DNA from: an uncultured Lachnospiraceae bacterium | GTDB lineage: Bacteria; Bacillota; Clostridia; Lachnospirales; Lachnospiraceae | Assembly (NCBI GenBank): GCA_934320895.1 | Contig: CAKRFY010000030.1 | Location: forward strand, 1-37,510 | Direction: 5' to 3' | Length of the DNA: 37,510 nt | Part shown: in pieces, positions 8,725 through 16,046 of the stretch | Numbering within the stretch: position 1 is the first letter of the stretch | How the letters are laid out: every line of letters starts with the position of its first letter | Program-made: the position numbers and the translations under genes | Notes under the pieces: model-generated | The model's input: only the letters and a program-made list of their open reading frames with translations | Told to the model about the DNA's origin: nothing | Database searches by the model: none

Positions 8725-8758
8725 TTTGTCCAACTATGTACAATGACAAAAATTGACA
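8725..8758. promoter_or_regulatory. Operator-like repeat, copy 2
   Basis: TTTGTC, 14 bases, GACAAA forms a 6+6 inverted repeat, followed by TTGACA. It matches copy 1 at 7715-7749 in sequence and geometry. It lies between the divergent EamA gene and the regulator gene and could control both. Confidence 0.5.
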
Positions 8759-8765
8759 CTATTAT

Positions 8766-8793
8766 TTGATTTTTGTGAATATTATGTTATACT
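8766..8793 (+). promoter_or_regulatory. Promoter of the HTH regulator gene
   Basis: TTGATT (8766-8771), 16 bases, TATACT (8788-8793). The predicted transcript starts near 8800, directly before the leader hairpin at 8807-8838. Confidence 0.5.
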
Positions 8794-8806
8794 CATGTTA
8801 TATCAA

Positions 8807-8838
8807 AGGAGATAGATAGCTTAGGTTTTCTATCTCCT
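8807..8838 (+). promoter_or_regulatory. Leader hairpin containing a decoy ribosome-site sequence
   Basis: AGGAGATAG pairs with CTATCTCCT (9 bp, 14-base loop). The left arm AAAGGAGATA is repeated exactly at 8857-8866 as the ribosome site of the regulator gene, so the CTATCTCC strand could pair with either copy and hide the ribosome site. This suggests translational control, but it is only a sequence observation. Confidence 0.4.
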
Positions 8839-8871
8839 ATTTTTATACACAAATATAAAGGAGATAAACTA

Positions 8872-10380
8872 TTGAAAAACAGAACAATTTCAACACTAGG
8901 ATACATTATGGAAAAACTTAATATTCACACAGTTTCAATGTCACAGGCAATACATGTTGATGCAAGTCTTGTAAGCAAATGGAAAAGCGGAAGTCGTAAG
9001 CTTTCAGCAAAATCTGCATATTTCGATGATATCATAGATTATATCCTTGAAGAAAGCACAAATACACTTCATCAAAATCTTAAAAATGCCCTTTTAGATG
9101 TTTACCCTCACGAATCCATTGATAATGATGTCCGCCTTGAATTAAAATTGCGTGAACTTTTGTCAAGCAATATGCCACGTATTAATTCTCCTGAAAATAA
9201 ACTTCTGTCAGATAATTCTTCAGCCGTCACCGCTCTTTTATTCCACAATAATGAAGGTCGGCGTGAAGCGGTTTTTAAAATGCTTGACTATGCATATCAA
9301 ATGACATCTCCTGGTGAATTTCTATTTATCGATAGCGAAGATTTCGAATGGCTTCTTGAAGATAAAAACTATGCTTCAAAATTTACAAAGCGAATGGAAG
9401 AACTTGTACATCGCGGTTTTCATGCCACATTTGTAATCCATTACTCATCATATAAAAGCCGCCTTATGCGCCTTTTTGATGAGTGCTGTCCTCTTATATT
9501 CCATCGTAATATAAACTGGTATTATAATGAATATTATGATGATGCAATGCTCAATCACTCTATTTATATGCTTAATAAGGCTGTATCTCTAATTGGTTTT
9601 TCTGCAAACATGGATCACTCAACAATGATATTTACTGATATCTCACTTCTATTAAAACATGAACTGTTTGCTAGACGTGTAATCGAGAACTGTAAACCTC
9701 TTTTTAACTATTTTAATCTATCAGAAATAAGAAAAGTTGTTTTTAGTGTATCGCACTTTAGACAAAAAGGTTCTTTATATGCATTTCTGCCATCACCTTT
9801 GTTCATTTCAGTGAATCATGATTTGCTAAAAAAAATACTCAAATTTAATAATGTTAATAACGATGCTGCTAATTCATGTTTTGAATTAAGTAACAAATTA
9901 TCTTCCCTTTCAGCATCATATCTGTCAAATGATTCTTCAAATAGCGATTCATATGTATGTATCTTTCAGATTGAAGAGCTCATAAAAAGGGCACGAAAAA
10001 AAGAATTTATAAGCCAGAGTCTTTCTCTTGCATGTAAAATGAAAATAACTATAACATCAGAACTATATGCGGAAGAACTTCGCAATATTGCTGATACAAT
10101 GTGTAAATATAAACATTTACATATTGTTCTTGCTTCAAAAAAAGATAATACATTTCTTCCAAATATAAATTGTTGGTGTAAACAAAATATCTGGATGGTT
10201 CAAATGAACAAAAAAGGACTCAGACTTAGTGATGAATATAATGTTGTATCTGCTGCGTCTTCTAAATGGGAACAATGTATAAGGCAAATCCCTTCTGAAA
10301 GAAAGGAACCTGACGCAGTACGGCAGGTTCTTCTAGAAATAGCTGAGAAAATCGAGAAAAAATACCATTGTGTATGCTAA
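8872..10380 (+). CDS. HTH regulator of unassigned family, 502 aa
   Basis: TTG start with AAAGGAG 9 bases upstream. Residues about 5-60 form a helix-turn-helix of XRE-like type: ISTLGYIMEKLNIHTVSMSQ, then VDASLVSKWKSGSRKLSAKS, where SLVSKWKSG is the recognition-helix pattern. The remaining 440 residues contain no domain I recognise; they look soluble and mixed alpha/beta, with many Tyr, Asn and Lys. The gene is divergent from the EamA-amidase-hyuAB-permease genes and separated from them by a repeat also found at the amidase promoter, so it is the natural candidate for their regulator. The large C-terminal part may sense the substrate. Function beyond DNA binding is unknown. Confidence 0.75.
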   Translation: MKNRTISTLGYIMEKLNIHTVSMSQAIHVDASLVSKWKSGSRKLSAKSAYFDDIIDYILEESTNTLHQNLKNALLDVYPHESIDNDVRLELKLRELLSSNMPRINSPENKLLSDNSSAVTALLFHNNEGRREAVFKMLDYAYQMTSPGEFLFIDSEDFEWLLEDKNYASKFTKRMEELVHRGFHATFVIHYSSYKSRLMRLFDECCPLIFHRNINWYYNEYYDDAMLNHSIYMLNKAVSLIGFSANMDHSTMIFTDISLLLKHELFARRVIENCKPLFNYFNLSEIRKVVFSVSHFRQKGSLYAFLPSPLFISVNHDLLKKILKFNNVNNDAANSCFELSNKLSSLSASYLSNDSSNSDSYVCIFQIEELIKRARKKEFISQSLSLACKMKITITSELYAEELRNIADTMCKYKHLHIVLASKKDNTFLPNINCWCKQNIWMVQMNKKGLRLSDEYNVVSAASSKWEQCIRQIPSERKEPDAVRQVLLEIAEKIEKKYHCVC

Positions 10381-10394
10381 TAATGCATACACAA
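10368..10394. terminator. Hairpin terminator overlapping the regulator stop codon
   Basis: TTGTGTATGC pairs with GCATACACAA (10 bp); the TAA stop of the regulator gene lies in the 7-base loop. T-rich sequence follows on the plus strand (TATTTTCTTTTAT) and TATTTTTTC on the minus strand, so it may end both converging genes. Confidence 0.7.
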
Positions 10395-10406
10395 ATGTAT
10401 TTTCTT

Positions 10407-11993
10407 TTATATATTAATCTTCTTTATGATACAATCATGCTTCTTGCTCTTTTTATCATAATTTATCCCGACCAGCAATATATCCCCTGTATATTGCATT
10501 ACAGACTCCGGATATTTTCGCTCCTCTATCTGAGCAATCGCCGCTTTTGCCGTTTGGTTCCATTTAAGTTCAATTACAAGTGCCGGATAATCCTGCCTGT
10601 ATTCCGGTTTTGGAATAAATACAAAATCTGCAAATCCCCTCCCTGTCGGAAATTCTCTTACAGGCTTAAAATAATATTTCATGGCACTCAGATAGCCTAT
10701 CGTCAGAACACTACTCAAAGAATTTTCGTCATTATACCGTATAGAAGAAGCATACTCCATATGAACCTGCTCAATCAATTCAGCCACGGCATCTTCATCC
10801 ATATCAAGCGTTGCATTTAATAATTCATCCGATTTTTTCTGAAATTCAATCAGTTCATTCCATTTTTTTCTTTTGACCGCATTTGTAAATTCCTGCCTTA
10901 TCTCTTCATTTGGAATAAATGCTGTCCTTTTATCTTCGTCATACCCAAGATAACCAAGATGAATAAGATATGTCAGTATATCATCCTTATTTGTAAAATT
11001 TACTGCATCATTCTGAAAAGATGATATATCAACCGGAGCAGCATTTCCCGAAAGCATCTCAATAACTGCTGTCCTCAAGCCGTCAAAATCCATATTTATC
11101 AACGGAACTACTGCTTCATAAGTCCCGGTCTGCGACCAGTAGCTTTTAAACTTTTCTTTCATCATGCAGCTCACTACTGCCTTTGGGTTATAAACATCAT
11201 AACCATCTATATTATAGCCATCATACCAGAGTTTAACTTTTTCAAAATCTCTTTTATACTCCTTACACAATTTCTTTACTTCATCTTCCGTAAAACCTAT
11301 ATATTTTGCAAATATCCCTGCATCGAGCATCGTAAATTCATCAAAGTTGTTAAGAGCCGACTGCGTCTGTATCTTTTTTATGGGCAGTATTCCTGTCAGA
11401 TACGCAAGATGTATATATTTTGTCGGCTCACTTCCCTTAAACAGTGCCCTCAAAAAATTTATATATTCTTCCTGAATTTTATTATCCGCTGAATTGTCCC
11501 TTATAAGGACATCCCACTCATCAATAATAACAATAAATTTTTTGCCCGCTGACATATTTATACATGACAATGCCTCTGGCAATGAAGCTATTTGTTCATT
11601 TATCTCATTCGGATAATACTGCTTTAATTCTTCAATTATGTTTTGTGTGACATACGCTATAACATTTTCGACACCACCAGCCGGTTCAATGCACCATTGC
11701 ATATCTATCTGAATAACATCATATTTATTAAGATATTTCTTATAATCGTCACTTTTTCCAATATCAAGTGATGCAAACATTTCCTCAGAGTCACATGACC
11801 TGCTGTAATATGCCGTAAGCATATCAGCAGTAATCGACTTTCCAAACCGTCTCGGTCTGCTGTTACATATAAATTTATTTACCGTATCTATAACGCTATT
11901 CATATACTCAATCAGACCCGATTTATCAACATATATTTTTGAATTTAAAACATCCCTAAATGCATCATTGCACGGATTTACAAATCTCCCCAT
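10407..11993 (-). CDS. AAA-ATPase-like protein with PD-(D/E)XK nuclease domain (first copy)
   Basis: 528-aa member of the AAA-ATPase-like family: N-terminal FVNPCNDAFRDVL then YVDKSGLIEYMN, an atypical Walker A seen as SRPRRFGKS (45-53), and VIIDEWDVLI as Walker B. The C-terminal part carries a PD-(D/E)XK nuclease-like site (GRGFADFVFIPK, then PALVIELKWNQ). These proteins are abundant in Clostridia and Bacteroidetes and their role is not settled; a mobile or defence link has been suggested. I place the start at the ATG with GGAGG seven bases upstream, six codons inside the longest frame. It converges with the regulator gene. A related but clearly diverged copy lies at 18998-20704. Confidence 0.85.
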   Translation of the reverse strand: MGRFVNPCNDAFRDVLNSKIYVDKSGLIEYMNSVIDTVNKFICNSRPRRFGKSITADMLTAYYSRSCDSEEMFASLDIGKSDDYKKYLNKYDVIQIDMQWCIEPAGGVENVIAYVTQNIIEELKQYYPNEINEQIASLPEALSCINMSAGKKFIVIIDEWDVLIRDNSADNKIQEEYINFLRALFKGSEPTKYIHLAYLTGILPIKKIQTQSALNNFDEFTMLDAGIFAKYIGFTEDEVKKLCKEYKRDFEKVKLWYDGYNIDGYDVYNPKAVVSCMMKEKFKSYWSQTGTYEAVVPLINMDFDGLRTAVIEMLSGNAAPVDISSFQNDAVNFTNKDDILTYLIHLGYLGYDEDKRTAFIPNEEIRQEFTNAVKRKKWNELIEFQKKSDELLNATLDMDEDAVAELIEQVHMEYASSIRYNDENSLSSVLTIGYLSAMKYYFKPVREFPTGRGFADFVFIPKPEYRQDYPALVIELKWNQTAKAAIAQIEERKYPESVMQYTGDILLVGINYDKKSKKHDCIIKKINI

Positions 11994-12156
11994 CTTGTCA
12001 CCTCCAAACATTTTTGGCTATCTGACACCTTATTTCTCTTTTGTTAAGTATAACATAACAAAATATAATAATGTTATATTTTATTTTGATATTTGTAATC
12101 GTAAAATCTACATTTCTGCAATATATTTATATCATTTAATCACCACTCTGAATAAG

Positions 12157-12252
12157 TCAATGAGTATGACCTGCACCTGTTTCTCTCTGAATTTTCTCAG
12201 CAATCCCTTTTGTATTTCCGAGATACGAATAATATATAACTATTGCTTTCAT
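12157..12252 (-). pseudogene. Flavodoxin N-terminal remnant
   Basis: 31 codons, MKAIVIYYSYLGNTKGIAEK followed by IQRETGAGHTH and a stop. The SYLGNTKGIAEKI segment is the FMN phosphate-binding loop of flavodoxins (T/S-x-T-G-N-T) and their first helix. A flavodoxin needs about 140-170 residues; nothing flavodoxin-like follows the stop, so most of the gene has been deleted. It belongs to the decayed redox patch between 12.1 and 13.7 kb. Confidence 0.7.
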
Positions 12253-12281
12253 AGTATTCACTTCTTTCTTATCAAATTATA

Positions 12282-12431
12282 CTAACATTTATAACGAATC
12301 CAGACGGCATTACTCTCATATTTCTTTACATCAATAAGTTCAAGCTTTACGACATCTTCACTCATTTCAAGTCCATCAAATACCGCAGGCATGCCGCCCT
12401 GTTTCCCTCTACATATTGTTTTCTGACTGGT
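12282..12431 (-). pseudogene. Unidentified C-terminal gene fragment
   Basis: A 49-codon open stretch overlaps the end of the truncated aldo/keto reductase in another frame. Its coherent part runs GGMPAVFDGLEMSEDVVKLE to YESNAVWIRYKC. This looks like real protein sequence, but I do not recognise the family and there is no good start codon or ribosome site. It is best read as the tail of a gene joined by deletion to the aldo/keto reductase. Confidence 0.35.
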
Positions 12432-12783
12432 TTACCTCGACCCATGGCTGAGGACTGTGAATGATCATCTGGTCAAGATAATCAAGTCCCATCTTTTCAA
12501 GAGTCTCATCAATTGACTTTGCAGCACTCTCATATGTCTTATGCTCAGCGGCAACCTTTGATGCAACAAATAATTCTTCTCTAGGAATACCACATTTTCT
12601 CACACCCTCACCGACACCACACTCATTACCATATGCCTGTGCCGTATCAATAAGACGATAACCGCATTTAACAGCCGCACAAACTGCATCAGCCACTTTG
12701 TCATCATCAATAAACCATGTACCAAGACCAAGTTTTGGGATTTTTACTCCGTTACTAAGAGTTAATGTTTCATTTAATACCAT
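12409..12783 (-). pseudogene. Aldo/keto reductase, truncated to 124 aa
   Basis: The first 115 residues are a clear aldo/keto reductase: LSNGVKIPKLGLGTWFIDD, RLIDTAQAYGNE (catalytic Asp and Tyr), FVASKV (catalytic Lys) and MIIHSPQPW (active-site His). The normal length is about 270-290 aa. After HSPQPW the sequence turns into an unrelated VEVNQSENNM and stops, so more than half of the barrel is missing and the product should not fold. An intact ribosome site (GGAGG) and a MerR-type promoter remain upstream, meaning the break is recent or the truncated transcript is still made. Confidence 0.85.
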
Positions 12784-12852
12784 AATATTTCCTCCATCTA
12801 TTCATTGACTTTATAAAATGCAACATATATACTTTACTTAAAGTACAAGCAT

Positions 12853-12883
12853 ATGATACAAGTTAAAGTAAACTTTAAGTCAA
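12853..12883 (-). promoter_or_regulatory. MerR-type promoter/operator of the aldo/keto reductase
   Basis: Minus strand TTGACT (12883-12878), a 19-base spacer, TATCAT (12858-12853). The spacer holds the perfect inverted repeat TTAAAGT-TT-ACTTTAA (12878-12863). An overlong 19-bp spacer filled by a palindrome is the hallmark of promoters twisted into activity by MerR-family proteins. The MerR gene at 13709-14161 is the obvious partner. Confidence 0.8.
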
Positions 12884-12951
12884 GCACTTTTTTAAAAATT
12901 TTAAAAGATTTATCAAATCGGAATTGACTGAGCTCTTTGGAGCGAGGGATG

Positions 12952-12974
12952 CTTCTTGTCCGTAGGGCAAGAAG
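12952..12974. repeat. Palindromic hairpin, REP-like
   Basis: CTTCTTGTCC, loop GTA, GGGCAAGAAG: a 10-bp stem with one wobble, set in a locally more GC-rich stretch (about 12930-12985) than its surroundings. It has no T-run, so a terminator is unlikely. The form fits an intergenic palindromic repeat, but no second copy is seen in this window. Confidence 0.35.
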
Positions 12975-13022
12975 ATCGGCGTGAGAAAACATAGAAAATC
13001 GAAATTTGAGGTGAATAACGAT

Positions 13023-13445
13023 ATGGATCATATTAGAGATAGGAAAAGTAATTTTTCGTTTAGCTTGCACGATAGCAGGATAGTACAGATTGAAATTTAT
13101 GAAAACAAATTATCTTTGAAGATGGATCGAATATTTCAATATACTGAGGATAAAGAAAAATGGTATCAGGGAATAATTGAATTCACAAAAATTGATAAAG
13201 AGGAATGCGATATTATGGTGTTTAACACTCCATATGGGTATGAAGGTGTGAAAACTTTTTCTGGAAAAGAATTGTCTTTTGAGGAATTTAAGGAGCAATA
13301 CCCTAATGCAGAATTTGAAATCGTTACAGAGGGATATTGTGGATATGATACAACCTTTCAGGGGTACATATGGCAAGGTGAAAATGATCCTCTTTTTGGA
13401 ATCATAAGAATATGGAATATGGGTGATATGATATATCGGATTTAA
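13023..13445 (+). CDS. Hypothetical protein, 140 aa
   Basis: I do not recognise the family. From the ATG preceded by GAGGTG (9-base spacing) the protein starts MDHIRDRKSNFSFSLHDSRI and reads VQIEIYENKLSLKMDRIFQY, with many acidic and aromatic residues and no signal peptide or membrane segment. The N-terminal half looks like beta strands (SFSLHDSRIVQIEIYENKL), a pattern seen in small intracellular immunity-type proteins, but this is a weak impression. The frame is intact although both neighbours are gene remnants. The longest frame would start 14 codons earlier with no ribosome site. Confidence 0.6.
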   Translation: MDHIRDRKSNFSFSLHDSRIVQIEIYENKLSLKMDRIFQYTEDKEKWYQGIIEFTKIDKEECDIMVFNTPYGYEGVKTFSGKELSFEEFKEQYPNAEFEIVTEGYCGYDTTFQGYIWQGENDPLFGIIRIWNMGDMIYRI

Positions 13446-13474
13446 CAACGTCAAATTTGCATAGGAGAAAATAT

Positions 13475-13653
13475 ATGAATCTTACAATGTTAGGTATCAG
13501 AAATGCACTTGTTACAGAGTTTTATAAATGTCAGAAATATTTTTGTGACGCAAAAATATATCGCAGCGAACAGAACTTTATTATAATGAGGGAAAGAAGT
13601 ATTTTAATGGAAACCTCCTGATTCCGGATGACTTGGAGTCAGTTGAACTTTAA
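13475..13653 (+). pseudogene. Metallo-beta-lactamase-fold (RNase Z-like) protein remnant
   Basis: A good ribosome site (AGGAG) leads to MNLTMLGIRNALVTEFYKCQ, close to the start of RNase Z-like MBL-fold hydrolases (typically LTMLGTGNALVTECYNT). About 60 codons later, in another frame, comes EGKKYFNGNLLIPDDLESVEL followed by TAA, which looks like the C-terminus of the same family. The catalytic HxHxDH region is absent. So start and end survive, the middle is deleted and the frames no longer match (179 bp, not a multiple of three). Family recognition is from short segments only. Confidence 0.6.
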
Positions 13654-13708
13654 ACTTCCGGTTTTTGAACTATTATCAACAATACAACACAAAAAGAAAA
13701 GATTACAC

Positions 13709-14161
13709 ATGGTTTATACAGTTGGCGAAATGGCTAAAATGCTTGGTATTCCAAGTTCAACTCTAAGATATTATGACAAAGAGGGGCTTCTGCCTTTTGT
13801 GGAGCGTTCTCCGGGTGGAATACGAATGTTTCATGAAAAGGATTATGAATTTTTAAATATTATTGAATGTCTGAAAAAGGCTAGTATGTCGATTAAGGAC
13901 ATTAAAACTTATATCGAACTTACACTTAAAGGAGATGAAACCATTGAGCAGCGGCTTGAACTTTTCAAAAATCAAAAAAATGTTCTTTTGGCTCAGATGG
14001 CTTCTCTGCAGCGCACGTTAGATGTTCTCGACTATAAATGCTGGTTTTATGAAACTGCAAAAGAAGCCGGAACTACCGATGTTCCGCAGAATATGACACT
14101 TGAGGAAATTCCTGAAAAGTACCGCCGTATTCGCAACAATCTACAGGATGTACCTGAGTGA
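13709..14161 (+). CDS. MerR-family transcriptional regulator
   Basis: 150-aa MerR-type protein. The winged HTH is at residues 1-70: YTVGEMAKMLGIPSSTLRYY then DKEGLLPFVERSPGGIRMF, the diagnostic family signature. A coiled-coil dimer helix follows (about 80-120) and a short C-terminal part without metal-binding cysteine clusters, so it belongs to the group that controls aldo/keto reductase and flavodoxin genes in response to aldehydes or oxidants. The ATG chosen begins exactly at the conserved domain; an upstream in-frame start would add 27 residues of no MerR similarity that overlap the MBL remnant. A matching 19-bp-spacer promoter lies at 12853-12883. Its known-type targets here are broken. 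Confidence 0.9.
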   Translation: MVYTVGEMAKMLGIPSSTLRYYDKEGLLPFVERSPGGIRMFHEKDYEFLNIIECLKKASMSIKDIKTYIELTLKGDETIEQRLELFKNQKNVLLAQMASLQRTLDVLDYKCWFYETAKEAGTTDVPQNMTLEEIPEKYRRIRNNLQDVPE

Positions 14162-14249
14162 ACTTAAGATACCTTAAATTCAATGCATTTTCTCTCCAAT
14201 TTTATCCATTGATTGTATTTGAGTATGGTGTAATATTTATTTTGTCATG

Positions 14250-14286
14250 CTGATATTTTTTTATCAAAATCAATCTAAAATATCAG
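14250..14286 (+). promoter_or_regulatory. Inverted repeat in front of the GH43 gene
   Basis: CTGATATTTT and AAAATATCAG form a perfect 10+10 inverted repeat with a 17-base spacer, ending 34 bp before the GH43 start. A weak promoter-like TTGATT/TAATAT pair (15-base spacing, 14210-14236) lies just upstream. It could be an operator or the MerR gene terminator; there is no T-run after the right arm. Confidence 0.4.
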
Positions 14287-14320
14287 TCTCATAAATATTA
14301 AAAGAAAAGGATGAAAATTT

Positions 14321-15643
14321 ATGCCAAATCCATATTTACCTTCATGGGAATATATTCCTGACGGTGAACCGAGAGTATTCGGTGACCGTGTTTATGTTTA
14401 CGGTTCACATGACAGAGTGGACTGTGAGAAATTTTGTGATTTTAAGTTAAAGGTGTGGTCTGCACCTGTGAATAATCTTTCCGACTGGATATGCCACGGT
14501 GATATATTCCGAAGCAAAGCAAAACCTGACAAGCAGACAGATACACCATGGACGGAGCTTGAACTTTATGCCCCCGATGTAGTTGAAAAAGACGGAAAAT
14601 ATTATCTCTACGCATACCTTGTAGACTCAAAAGGCTGTGTTGCCGTAAGTGACAGACCTGAGGGTCCTTTTAAACTTCTGTCACAGTACAAATATAATAT
14701 TCCTAACCATTATGACAATGGGACATTTATAGACCCCGGCGTGCTTATAGATGATGACGGCAGAGTATATGTCTACTGCGGTTTTGAAGGTTCTTATATG
14801 TGTGAATTAAACAGTGAAAATATGTATGAAGTCATTAACGAAACTTACCAGACAGACATTATCCCGGTAAATGAAAACGAGGATGGATTTTTTGAAGCCT
14901 GCTCACCAAGAAAAGTCGGTGACACATATTATCTTATATATTCGCCGAGATTAGGCAGCCGTCTTGCGTATGCCACCTCAAAATCACCGACCGGACCTTT
15001 TACTTACCGTGGTTACATCGTTGACAACGGTGTAGATTATCCGGGCGGCAACAACCACGGCTCTATCTGCAATATAAACGGTCAGTGGTATATCTTCTAC
15101 CACCGCATGACAAACGGCTCTATCATGTCCCGCCGTGGCTGTGTGGAACGAATAGAAATACTTGAAGACGGCACTATCCCGCCTGTCGAAATGACTTCAC
15201 TCGGATTTGAAGAATCCTTAAATCCATACAAACAAACCGATGCAGATACCGCCTGCGTACTAAAAAACGGTAAACAGCAGGCACTTATAACAGAACTTGA
15301 CGCATTTACAAGAGTAATAACAAACATAACCGACGGCTGTGTGATGGGATGGAAATACTTTGATTTTGGCGAAGATTTCACAAACGATGAATTTTTATTT
15401 ATGGCAAAAATTCTTCCAAGAGGATGCCACGTAACATTACATATCTGTATAGACAATGAAGAAAATGAGATAGGCGTCGTTGAATTTGAGCGTGACAGCA
15501 CCATCTTGAAAACGAAAGTCAAGCATATAACAGGAAAACACGCTGTCTATCTCATTGCAAAAAGTCATTATCAGGGCTGGTCTGCCTGCTATTTTGAAAA
15601 CAGACAGTTGTTTGATCTGGTGGCTTTCCAGTTTTGTAAATAA
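14321..15643 (+). CDS. Glycoside hydrolase family 43 with C-terminal CBM6-like domain
   Basis: 440-aa intracellular enzyme (no signal peptide). The five-bladed beta-propeller spans residues 1 to about 300: NPYLPSWEYIPDGEPRVFGD, YAPDVVEKDGKYYLYAYL, FIDPGVLIDDDGRVYVYCG (transition-state Asp), FFEACSPRKVGDTYYLIYSP (acid Glu) and NNHGSICNINGQWYIFYHR. These are the GH43 landmarks. Residues about 310-440 form a beta-rich, CBM6-like module (the GKHAVYLIAKSHYQGWSACY stretch). The family releases arabinose or xylose from plant oligosaccharides; specificity cannot be read here. AAAGGATG precedes the ATG. The arabinose-type regulator and kinase at 23.5-26.5 kb would fit an arabinose-releasing role, but they are far away. 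Confidence 0.9.
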   Translation: MPNPYLPSWEYIPDGEPRVFGDRVYVYGSHDRVDCEKFCDFKLKVWSAPVNNLSDWICHGDIFRSKAKPDKQTDTPWTELELYAPDVVEKDGKYYLYAYLVDSKGCVAVSDRPEGPFKLLSQYKYNIPNHYDNGTFIDPGVLIDDDGRVYVYCGFEGSYMCELNSENMYEVINETYQTDIIPVNENEDGFFEACSPRKVGDTYYLIYSPRLGSRLAYATSKSPTGPFTYRGYIVDNGVDYPGGNNHGSICNINGQWYIFYHRMTNGSIMSRRGCVERIEILEDGTIPPVEMTSLGFEESLNPYKQTDADTACVLKNGKQQALITELDAFTRVITNITDGCVMGWKYFDFGEDFTNDEFLFMAKILPRGCHVTLHICIDNEENEIGVVEFERDSTILKTKVKHITGKHAVYLIAKSHYQGWSACYFENRQLFDLVAFQFCK

Positions 15644-16046
15644 AAAAATTGCAGTCTACTTTTAGTTTTGTAAAAAATACTTTGTCGATAGCTTTTGGCT
15701 TGGTAAATAAAAAACTTCCAAAACTGTAAAATTGCAGTCAGGAAGTTTTTTATATCCATTTTTAAATGTTTCATTTTTAATACTTTTGCGATTATACCCC
15801 GAAAAACTTTTCTATTAGTAAGTTTTTACGATTTATAATCTTACGGTTTTAATTTTTAGAAACATGCCTAAAACTAAACTAATATTTCATATATAAATCG
15901 ATGAATGCTTTATCTGGCAAATAAAAACACACCTGATTTTCTTCTTCCAGCATATCCAAATCTTCAATTTAAAATTAATATGTCTATAATCTTTTCTTCC
16001 AACTTCTATGCTGTTACCATTCACACTTATGATGCAGCCAGTAATT
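15644..16046. other. Intergenic stretch between converging GH43 and ABC permease genes
   Basis: Apart from the terminator at 15709-15751 I see one 8-bp hairpin (AAAAACTT / AAGTTTTT, 15802-15827) without a T-run and a short near-repeat of the GH43 gene end (GTAAATAAAAAA ... TTGCAGTC at 15633 and again at 15702-15739). No coding sequence is convincing. Confidence 0.5.
15709..15751. terminator. Bidirectional terminator after GH43
   Basis: AAAAAACTTCC and GGAAGTTTTTT form an 11-bp outer stem with an inner ACTG/CAGT stem. T-runs lie at both ends, so it can serve the GH43 gene on the plus strand and transcripts arriving on the minus strand. Confidence 0.7.

Noticed and set aside
11968..12285. Plus-strand 105-codon frame between AAA-ATPase-like gene and flavodoxin remnant
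   Set aside because: Its composition is Tyr/Phe/Ile-rich noise, it overlaps the flavodoxin remnant antisense and lacks a ribosome site.
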